Assembly (NCBI GenBank): GCA_020633055.1
Contig: JACKEJ010000004.1
Coordinates: 62,001-126,000 of the forward strand
Source: Sandaracinaceae bacterium
GTDB taxonomy: Bacteria; Myxococcota_A; Polyangia; Polyangiales; Houyiibacteriaceae
Direction: 5' to 3'
Length of the DNA stretch: 64,000 nucleotides
Positions 55,070-64,000 of this stretch are shown here, piece by piece; the stretch's first letter is position 1; each line of letters opens with the position of its first letter. Both the position numbers and the translations under genes were made by a program. Under the pieces are notes generated by a model. It searched no databases. It was not told the DNA's origin and was given only the letters and a program-made list of their open reading frames with translations.

Positions 55070-57166
55070 ATGATTGTGAGGCCTGGAGTCCCCTATCCGC
55101 TCGGCGCGTGCTTCGACGGCTCGGGGACCAACTTCGCGGTCTTCTCGGAGGTGGCGAGCACCATCGAGCTGTGCCTCTTCGACGAGGCGGGCGCGGAGCA
55201 GCGCGTCCCGCTGACGCAACGCAGCGGCCCCGTGTTCCACGGCTATCTCGAAGGGGTCGCGCCAGGGCAGCGCTACGGCTTCCGCGCGCACGCACCGTAC
55301 GACCCCACGCGCGGGCTGCGCGGGGACCCCAGCAAGCTCCTGCTGGACCCGTACGCCCGGGCCATCGAGGGCCGCGTCCAGTGGAGCGAGAGCGTCTTCT
55401 CCCAACCGCTGAGCGTGGGGCGCACCAGCGGGGACAGCGCGCCCTTCGTCCCCCGCTCGCTGGTGGTGGACCCGTCGTTCGACTGGGGCGACGACCGTCC
55501 CCCGCGCACCCGCTGGGACGACACGGTCCTGTACGAAGCCCACGTGCGCGGCCTGACCAAGCTGCATCCGGACGTGCCGGAGGCCCTGCGCGGCACCTAC
55601 GCCGGGCTCGCGCACCCCGCCATGCTGGCGCACTACGCGGCGCTGGGCGTGACCGCCATCGAGCTACTGCCGGTGCACCACTTCGTGCACGACCACCGGC
55701 TGGTGCAGCTCGGGCTGCGCAACTACTGGGGCTACAACACGGTGGGCTACTTCGCGCCCCACGGCGAGTACAGCAGCGCCGGCGACGGGGGCGCGCAGGT
55801 GCACGAGTTCAAGGCCATGGTGCGCAACCTGCACGCGGCGGGCATCGAGGTCATCCTCGACGTGGTCTACAACCACACGGGGGAGAGCGACGACCTGGGC
55901 CCCACCTTGTGCTTTCGCGGCCTCGACAACGCGGCCTACTACCGTCTGGCCGCGACCCCCGAGCGCTACGCGGACTACACGGGCTGCGGCAACAGCCTGA
56001 ACACGCGGCACTCCTACGCGCTGCAGCTGGTGATGGACTCGCTGCGCTACTGGGTGGAGGAGATGCACGTGGACGGCTTCCGCTTCGACCTCGCGTCCAC
56101 ACTGGCCCGCGGACAGCACGAGGTGGAGCCACACGCGGCGTTCTTCGCGCTGGTCCAGCAGGACCCGGTGCTGCGCCACGTGAAGCTCATCGCGGAGCCG
56201 TGGGACGTGGGCGAGGGCGGGTACCAAGTGGGCAACTTCCCCGCCATCTGGTCCGAGTGGAACGGCCCCTACCGCGACGCGGTGCGCGACTTCTGGCGCG
56301 GGGCCGAGCAGACGCTTGGGGAGTTCGCCTTCCGCTTCACGGGCAGCAGCGACCTCTACGCGCGGAGCGGCCGACGCCCGAGCGCCAGCATCAACTTCGT
56401 CACGTGCCATGACGGCTTCACGCTGCGCGACCTGGTGAGCTACCAAGAGAAGCACAACCTCGCGAACCGGGAGCACAACCGCGACGGCGAGTCCCACAAC
56501 CGCTCGTGGCACTGCGGCGTGGAGGGGGAGACCGACGACCCGCAGGTGCTCGCGCTGCGCGCGCAGCAAGTGCGCAACCTGCTGACCACGTTGCTGCTCT
56601 CCCAGGGTGTGCCGATGCTGCTGGCGGGCGACGAGCTGGGGCGGACGCAGCTGGGCAACAACAACGCCTACTGTCAGGACAACGAGGTCTCGTGGGTGAG
56701 CTGGGCGGCCCCCGACGAGGGGCTATCGGCCTTCTGCCGCGACCTGCTGCGCCTACGTCGGCAGCACCCCGTGTTCCGCCGCGGCGACTGGTTCGAGGGC
56801 GCCAAGGAGCACGAAGCGCACCTCTCCGACATCGGCTGGTTCAAGCTCGACGGTGAGCCGATGAGCGACCACGACTGGCACGTGCCCTTCGCGCGCTCGC
56901 TGGGCGTGTTCCTCAACGGCGAGGCCCTCCCTACGGCGGAGCCCTACGCCGACCCGGCACGCGACGACAGCTTCTACCTGTTCTTCAACGCAGGCGACGC
57001 GCCCGTCAACTACGTCATCCCGGCGGAGCTGGGCGAGGTGCCGTGGCAGCTGCGCATTGACACGGAGCGGGGCTTCGTCGAGGGTTCGACGACGACCGTC
57101 GGTGTACCGCTGACCATCGCCGCCCACACGCTGCATGTGCACCAGCGGCCCGTGGCGAAGCCGTAG
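55070..57166 (+). CDS. glgX: Glycogen debranching enzyme (isoamylase type)
   Basis: Hydrolyses alpha-1,6 branch points of phosphorylase-limit glycogen. 698 residues from ATG 55070, where the typical GlgX start RPGVPYPLGACFDGSGTNFAVFSE begins; the frame is open upstream, but that part has no similarity. The CBM48 domain (~1-110) is followed by a GH13_11 barrel: VLYEAHVRGLTKLHPDVP, VILDVVYNHTGE, nucleophile Asp in DGFRFDLAS, acid Glu in KLIAEPWD and the transition-state Asp in TCHDGFTLRDLVSY. NGTNNNYS-like GNNNAYCQDNEVSW is present as in GlgX. It is divergent from the MalQ-GlgB gene, sharing a 74-base promoter region. Confidence 0.95.
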   Translation: MIVRPGVPYPLGACFDGSGTNFAVFSEVASTIELCLFDEAGAEQRVPLTQRSGPVFHGYLEGVAPGQRYGFRAHAPYDPTRGLRGDPSKLLLDPYARAIEGRVQWSESVFSQPLSVGRTSGDSAPFVPRSLVVDPSFDWGDDRPPRTRWDDTVLYEAHVRGLTKLHPDVPEALRGTYAGLAHPAMLAHYAALGVTAIELLPVHHFVHDHRLVQLGLRNYWGYNTVGYFAPHGEYSSAGDGGAQVHEFKAMVRNLHAAGIEVILDVVYNHTGESDDLGPTLCFRGLDNAAYYRLAATPERYADYTGCGNSLNTRHSYALQLVMDSLRYWVEEMHVDGFRFDLASTLARGQHEVEPHAAFFALVQQDPVLRHVKLIAEPWDVGEGGYQVGNFPAIWSEWNGPYRDAVRDFWRGAEQTLGEFAFRFTGSSDLYARSGRRPSASINFVTCHDGFTLRDLVSYQEKHNLANREHNRDGESHNRSWHCGVEGETDDPQVLALRAQQVRNLLTTLLLSQGVPMLLAGDELGRTQLGNNNAYCQDNEVSWVSWAAPDEGLSAFCRDLLRLRRQHPVFRRGDWFEGAKEHEAHLSDIGWFKLDGEPMSDHDWHVPFARSLGVFLNGEALPTAEPYADPARDDSFYLFFNAGDAPVNYVIPAELGEVPWQLRIDTERGFVEGSTTTVGVPLTIAAHTLHVHQRPVAKP

Positions 57167-57256
57167 GACTCGGAGGGGGTCTCGAGAGAGCTCCGGGCCT
57201 GCCGCCGGGCACCTCGGCGTTCGTGAGGCCATCGCAAGTAGGGCTAGCATCTCGGT

Positions 57257-57746
57257 GATGCTGGGGGGCACCAGGCTGAAGCCAGGTGCCCCGAGGCTGC
57301 AGCGTGGCCTGCAAGTCCGCCCCACTGCGGGGGCGGACTGCCTAGCCGTGAGCCATGGAAGGCCAGAGACATGGTGGCGCAGCCTCGACTGTGCCGGAAG
57401 GAACGTGGACTCGACCGTGGGGCCACGGTTGCGACACGGCGACCATCGCCTGGGTCCTGCCAACCCATCGAGCTCCCACTCCGCCTAGAGCGCAGATCAG
57501 GATCGCCGCAAGATGCTGGCGCCGGACGAAGGTTCGCAGGCAAGGCGCGACGACGAGTCGATGCGTGCATCGGCGAGGAGGAGCAACGCCGCCTGCGGGC
57601 CTTCGGACAAGCCAGGGCTTGCGCCGAACCTGCATCGCGCTCTAGATCGGAGGCCAACGACCACGTAGTCCGCCCCCGCAGTGGGGCGGACTTTCGACGC
57701 GGACTGCAGCTCCGAGGCACCTGGCTTCAGCCTGGTGCCTCCCATC
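57257..57746. repeat. Long inverted-repeat element, copy 2 (longer interior)
   Basis: Left arm 57257-57339 and right arm 57667-57746 match the arms of the copy at 42314-42599, including the GGCACCAGGC/AGTCCGCCCC hairpins. The left upper hairpin has a mismatch (AGCCAGGTGCC). The interior is ~330 bases instead of ~127; the shared parts (GTGGACTCGAC, CGGCGACCATCGC) are followed by about 200 extra bases before the right arm. It fills the 622-base gap between glgX and the convergent gene; no coding sequence was found inside it. Confidence 0.88.
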
Positions 57747-57788
57747 ATCACCATCCGCCTCGCCCCTCGCCATGACAGGCCAAGCCCA

Positions 57789-58322
57789 CTACCGCAGCGC
57801 GGCCGGGATGGACGAGCGCGAGCGACGGTGCGCCGACGCGATCAGCGCCTCGAACGCGGCGCCCAAGACCGGGGCGTCCTCCAGCGGCCTGCCGGCCCGC
57901 TCGAGCACCCAGGGGAGCGAGGCGGCGGGAGAGTCGAACACGGCGCGTGGGTGCAGCGGCGTGCTCACCAGCTCGATGGTGTGCAGCACCGCGCGCGCCA
58001 TGCGGGCCCACATGGGGTGACCGCTCACGATGATGCACTCCCCTCGCAAGCGGGACGTGGCCTCGCGCCCGATCTTGGCCGCGTAGGCCCGCGCGTCCGA
58101 GCGAGGCATGGGCGCGCCCGCCCTCAGCACCCCCAACGTGACGGTGCCCGCGGGGTATTCCTCCAGCAGCGCCATGTTGGCGCCGTGCACCGCGGCCAGC
58201 GCGCGCACCGAGACCCGCTCGGGGAAGTACGACAGCAGAATGTTGTGCCACGCGCTCACGGCGTGTTCGTCCGAGACGCTGAACAGCCGGTGGTTGGTAG
58301 GGTCGTCGAAGGGCGCGAGCAC
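57789..58322 (-). CDS. Hypothetical protein, unknown function
   Basis: About 177 residues if the GTG at 58322 is used; the open frame continues upstream into the glgP 3' end, so the start is uncertain. The sequence is well-mixed alpha/beta with hydrophobic strands (GTVTLGVLRAG; ECIIVSGHPMW) and a helix (ARMARAVLHTIELVS), ending in a helical Arg/Ser tail. The overall pattern recalls STAS/SpoIIAA-like small domains common in myxobacterial genomes, but I cannot assign it. It lies 68 bases after the glgP stop on the same strand and could be part of the same transcript. Confidence 0.55.
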   Translation of the reverse strand: MLAPFDDPTNHRLFSVSDEHAVSAWHNILLSYFPERVSVRALAAVHGANMALLEEYPAGTVTLGVLRAGAPMPRSDARAYAAKIGREATSRLRGECIIVSGHPMWARMARAVLHTIELVSTPLHPRAVFDSPAASLPWVLERAGRPLEDAPVLGAAFEALIASAHRRSRSSIPAALR

Positions 58323-58390
58323 GCCCTCGTTGTAAGCCCTGCGAAGCGCCGCTGTCGAATGGACGCCACCGAATTGCCGGTGACAGCCTG

Positions 58391-60901
<2,511 letters not shown>

Positions 60902-61023
60902 GGCGGGACTCTCCAAAGGGTGGCGAAGGACGGTCGAAGGGGACTATATCTGCGCCGAGACCAAAGTCCCCCCGAAACCCCCGAGCCGCCCCCTCGGACC
61001 CACGCCGCAGAAGGACCCGCTGG
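60902..61023. promoter_or_regulatory. Divergent glgP-glgC control region with GGGACT repeats
   Basis: The 122 bases between the two starts hold GGGACT at 60905-60910, GGGGACT at 60939-60945 and its reverse complement AGTCCCC at 60965-60971. The latter two form an inverted repeat with a 19-base spacer. The AT-rich ACTATATC next to the middle copy is the only -10-like sequence. A single regulator binding here could coordinate breakdown (glgP) and synthesis (glgC). Confidence 0.4.
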
Positions 61024-62286
61024 ATGACACAGAACGCAGAACACCGCCGCCTCGCGTCACGTTCGGTCGCGCTCGTGCTCGCGGGGGGCCGCGGCTCGCG
61101 CCTGAAGCAGCTCACGGACCGGCGCGCCAAGCCCGCGGTGCACTTCGGAGGCAAGTACCGCATCGTCGACTTCGCGCTGTCCAACTGCCTCAACTCGGGG
61201 CTGCGCCGCATCTACGTCCTGACGCAGTACAAGTCGCACAGCCTCTTGCGACACATCCAGCGCGGGTGGTCTTTCTTGCGGGCAGACGTGAACGAGTTCG
61301 TCGACCTGCTGCCCGCGCAGCAGCGCGTGGACGAGTCCATGTGGTACCGCGGCACGGCCGACGCCGTGTGGCAGAACCTCGACATCCTGCGCGCGGAGGG
61401 CCCGGAGTACGTGGTCATCCTCGCGGGCGACCACATCTACAAGATGGACTACGCGGCCATGCTGGAGGAGCACGTGGCGCGCGGCGCCGACTGCTCGGTG
61501 GCCTGTGTGGAGGTGCCGCGGGACCAGGCGCGCGAGTTCGGCGTGATGGACACGGACGCGAGCGGCCGCATCATCAGCTTCCTCGAGAAGCCCGCCGAGC
61601 CACCGTGCGTGCCAGGCAAGCCCGAGGTGTCCCTGGCCAGCATGGGCATCTACGTTTGCAACGCCGAGTTCCTGTACGACTCGCTGGTGCGCGACGCCAA
61701 GGACGAGGGCTCCACGCACGACTTCGGGCGCGACTTCATCCCCTCGTTCGTGAGCAGCGCGAAGCTGTACGCGCACGACTTCTCGAAGAGCTGCCAGCGC
61801 AGCGGCAACGAGCACGGCAACTACTGGCGCGACGTGGGGACGCTCGACGCGTACTGGGAGGCCAGCCTGGACCTCACCAGCGTCACCCCCGAGCTGGACC
61901 TCTACGACCCCAACTGGCGCATCTTCACGCACAGCTCGCAGCTGGCGCCCGCCAAGTTCGTGTTCGACGACGCCGGCCGGCGCGGGACGGCCATGGACAG
62001 CGTCGTGTCCGAGGGGGTCATCGTGTCGGGCGCGGAGGTGCGGCGGTCGCTGCTGTCCACGCAGGCGCGCGTCAACTCGTACGCGTCGCTGCAGCAGGCC
62101 GTCATCCTGCCCGAGGTCAACATCGGCCGGCACGCGCGCCTGAACAAGGTCATCGTCGACCGGGGCGTGAACATCCCCGAGGGCCTGGTGGTGGGCGAGG
62201 ACCCGGTGTTGGACGCGCAGCGCTTCGAACGCACGCCAGGCGGGGTGTGCCTGATCAGCGCGGAGATGATCGCCGCGCTGGGCTGA
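61024..62286 (+). CDS. glgC: Glucose-1-phosphate adenylyltransferase (ADP-glucose pyrophosphorylase)
   Basis: Makes ADP-glucose from glucose-1-P and ATP, the committed step of glycogen synthesis. 420 residues. The nucleotidyl-transferase domain shows ALVLAGGRGSRLKQLTDRRAKPAVHFGGKYRIVDFALSNCLNSG, GTADAVWQNLDIL, VILAGDHIYKMDY and ISFLEKPAEP with the substrate-binding Lys. The C-terminal left-handed beta-helix follows (SVVSEGVIVSGAEVRRSLLS; VILPEVNIGRHARLNKVIVDRGVNIPEG). The N-terminal Arg and Lys-39-like positions of the allosteric site (RRLASRSVALVLAGG; KPAVHFGGKY) are preserved, so activation by fructose-1,6-bisphosphate-type effectors is plausible. It is divergent from glgP. No glgA accompanies it in the window. 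Confidence 0.95.
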   Translation: MTQNAEHRRLASRSVALVLAGGRGSRLKQLTDRRAKPAVHFGGKYRIVDFALSNCLNSGLRRIYVLTQYKSHSLLRHIQRGWSFLRADVNEFVDLLPAQQRVDESMWYRGTADAVWQNLDILRAEGPEYVVILAGDHIYKMDYAAMLEEHVARGADCSVACVEVPRDQAREFGVMDTDASGRIISFLEKPAEPPCVPGKPEVSLASMGIYVCNAEFLYDSLVRDAKDEGSTHDFGRDFIPSFVSSAKLYAHDFSKSCQRSGNEHGNYWRDVGTLDAYWEASLDLTSVTPELDLYDPNWRIFTHSSQLAPAKFVFDDAGRRGTAMDSVVSEGVIVSGAEVRRSLLSTQARVNSYASLQQAVILPEVNIGRHARLNKVIVDRGVNIPEGLVVGEDPVLDAQRFERTPGGVCLISAEMIAALG

Positions 62287-62443
62287 GCCGCGCGGCCAGG
62301 CCAGGCGCGGCGAGGCGAGGCGAGCTCGAGTCGGGACGGGGCGCAGCTCGTGCGAGCCCGGCGCGGCCGAGTCCTCGGAGCCAGGGTCATCCGAGCCGCG
62401 AGCCCAGGTCATCAGACCGTCGCTCGACGGGCGTGGAGCGCGC

Positions 62444-64000
62444 ATGCACGATGGGGGCGTGCACACGACTCGCCTGCTCTCCCCCGTCGCGCTCGGGCTG
62501 CTGCTCGCGCTCCCCCAGACCGCCCGCGCGGAGACCGTCTTGGACCTGGACGGGACGGCCCCCGACGGCGACGAGACGCACTTCTTCGTGACCTTCGAGG
62601 TGCCCGCGGACATCGCCGAGATCGAGGTGCGCCACAGCTCGGTGGCGAGCGACAACATCCTCGACTTCGGCCTCGAGGACCCGAACGGCTTCCGTGGCTG
62701 GGGCGGGGGCAACACCGAGCCCGCCGTGGTGGGGCTCGACCGCGCGTCGCGCAGCTACGTGCCGGGGCCCATCCCGGCGGGCACCTGGCGCGTGGTGGTG
62801 GGCAAGGCGCAGGTGAACGTGCTGCCCGCGCAGTACACCCTGCAGGTCATCCTGCGCACCGCGGCGGAGACCACGCTCGCCGCGCAGCCCGAGCGCGCTC
62901 CCTATGAAGACCCGGGCGCCCTCGCGGTGGGCCGGCGCTTCTACGCGGGGGACTTCCACGTGCACTCGCGCGAGAGCGGCGACGCGCACCCCACCCTCGA
63001 CGAGATCGCCACCGTGGCGCGCGCGAACGGGCTCGATTTCGTGGTCATCACCGACCACAACACACACACGGCCCTCGACTTCCTGAACGACGCGCAGGCG
63101 CGACACCCGGACCTGCTGTTCATCCCGGGCGTGGAGTTCACCACCTACGCCGGGCACGCCAACGCCATCGGCGCGACCACCTGGGTCAACCACCGCGTCG
63201 GCGTGGACACCACCATCGACGACGCGGCCGCGGCCTACCGAGCCCAGGGCGCGCTGTTCTCCATCAACCACCCCGCGCTCAGCCTGGGCGACCTGTGCAT
63301 CGGCTGCGCCTGGAACCACGATCTGCCGGACGAGGCCATCGACGGTATCGAGATCATGACCGGCGCGACCACCGTCGCCCAGATGGCGTTCCTTCGGCCC
63401 AGCGTCGCGCTGTGGGATGGGCTGTGCGCCCGCGGACGCCACGTGGCCGCGCTGGGGGGCAGTGACGACCACCGCGCCGGCGAGGGGACCGGCACGCTCG
63501 ATTCACCGATCGGGTCCCCCACGACCATGGTGGAGGCGGACGAGCTCTCCGTGGCCGCGATCCTCGAGGGCATCCGGCAGAGACGCACCGTGGTGCGCAT
63601 CACGGGCATGGCGGCCCCGATGGTCGAGCTCGGCGCGCGGGAAGGGCTGGTGGGTGACACCGTCACGGCGCGGCGCGCGCACCTCGAGGTGCGCGTCACG
63701 GGAGGCCAGGGCCGCACGCTCCAGCTGCTGAAGAACGGCGAGCCGCAAGGCGACGCCGTGGCGGTCGACGCCGACCCCTTCACGTTGTCGCTCGAGGTGC
63801 TGGCGCCTGCGGAAGGCGAGGACCGCTACCGCGCCGAGGTGGTGGAGTCCCGCCGGCAGGTCACGCTCACCAGCCACGTGTACGTGCGCGCCCCCGTCGG
63901 CGGAGGGGGCTGCAGCGTGGGTATGAACCAGAGCGAGCCAGCCCACGGCGCGCTGCGCTGGGCGGCGCTCGCGCTCGCTGCGGCCTTGGCGCTCCGCGTT
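62444..64000 (+). CDS. Secreted PHP-domain metal-dependent phosphoesterase-like protein, 3' end cut by window
   Basis: 519 codons run from ATG 62444 to the window edge without a stop (GTG 62459 is an alternative start). A signal peptide (LLSPVALGLLLALPQTARA) is followed by a ~110-residue beta domain (HFFVTFEVPADIAEIEVRHSS; AGTWRVVVGKAQVNVL). A PHP domain follows: FYAGDFHVHSRESGDAHPTLDEIA, LDFVVITDHNTHTA, FIPGVEFTTYAGHANAIG, FSINHPALS and LGGSDDHRAG, which hold the His/Asp/Glu metal ligands. A beta sandwich follows (LEVRVTGGQGRTLQLLKNGE). The last visible residues, GGGGCSVGM ... ALRWAALALAAALALRV, are a Gly-Cys plus hydrophobic segment, i.e. a MYXO-CTERM signal truncated just where the Arg tail should come. 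It is presumably surface-sorted. The substrate is unknown. Confidence 0.88.
   Translation, partial: MHDGGVHTTRLLSPVALGLLLALPQTARAETVLDLDGTAPDGDETHFFVTFEVPADIAEIEVRHSSVASDNILDFGLEDPNGFRGWGGGNTEPAVVGLDRASRSYVPGPIPAGTWRVVVGKAQVNVLPAQYTLQVILRTAAETTLAAQPERAPYEDPGALAVGRRFYAGDFHVHSRESGDAHPTLDEIATVARANGLDFVVITDHNTHTALDFLNDAQARHPDLLFIPGVEFTTYAGHANAIGATTWVNHRVGVDTTIDDAAAAYRAQGALFSINHPALSLGDLCIGCAWNHDLPDEAIDGIEIMTGATTVAQMAFLRPSVALWDGLCARGRHVAALGGSDDHRAGEGTGTLDSPIGSPTTMVEADELSVAAILEGIRQRRTVVRITGMAAPMVELGAREGLVGDTVTARRAHLEVRVTGGQGRTLQLLKNGEPQGDAVAVDADPFTLSLEVLAPAEGEDRYRAEVVESRRQVTLTSHVYVRAPVGGGGCSVGMNQSEPAHGALRWAALALAAALALRV

Overview
The window looks like chromosome of a GC-rich deltaproteobacterial-type bacterium, most likely a member of the Myxococcota (order Polyangiales; a Sandaracinus-like genus is my inference). 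The signs are: proteins ending in a Gly-Cys motif, a hydrophobic segment and an Arg tail (MYXO-CTERM sorting signal); several secreted proteins with MopE-type Asp/Cys metal-binding repeats; disintegrin-like and thrombospondin-type-3-like repeats; and many Cys-rich lipoproteins. I saw no rRNA, tRNA, CRISPR array or intact insertion sequence.

Layout. 1-4.4 kb: the tail of a winged-helix regulator, phosphoglucomutase (pgm), and a NarL-type response regulator/histidine kinase pair on the minus strand. 4.7-25.7 kb: five co-directional genes with almost no spacing. They encode a 1,891-aa lipoprotein whose C-terminal half resembles the pore/TcB-binding part of Tc-toxin TcA, a Cys-repeat lipoprotein, a 1,691-aa protein carrying two MYXO-CTERM-like signals, a small lipoprotein, and a 2,025-aa SpvB/FG-GAP/RHS protein that resembles a fused TcB-TcC with a C-terminal variable region. 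I consider this the most interesting locus: a possible surface-anchored Tc-like toxin or delivery system. 25.8-28.4 kb: a TIGR02647-type small protein and a von Willebrand A-like lipoprotein.

28.5-34.6 kb: a heavy-metal efflux operon (Cys/His-rich small protein, outer-membrane factor, membrane-fusion protein, CzcA/CusA-type pump). The pump gene is broken by a cluster of frameshifts in its second half. 34.7-35.3 kb: a RelE/ParE-type toxin-antitoxin pair. 35.8-41.2 kb: secreted or lipoprotein repeat proteins (FG-GAP, MopE-like), a propeller protein, a remnant coiled-coil ORF and a small NTR/TIMP-like secreted protein. 41.4-49.9 kb: dapD, a vanadium-haloperoxidase/PAP2-type lipoprotein, fadH with a divergent TetR regulator and a clear inverted-repeat operator, and a second MopE-like protein.

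50.0-62.3 kb: a glycogen/maltodextrin cluster: glucokinase, a MalQ-GlgB fusion, GlgX, a protein of unknown function, GlgP and GlgC. Together with pgm at the window start it covers glucose-6-P/glucose-1-P/ADP-glucose interconversion, branching, debranching and phosphorolysis. No glycogen synthase (GlgA) is present in the window. 62.4 kb to the end: a secreted PHP-domain protein, cut by the window edge inside its MYXO-CTERM-like tail. Two copies of one long inverted-repeat element (42.3 kb and 57.3 kb) lie in intergenic space 15 kb apart.
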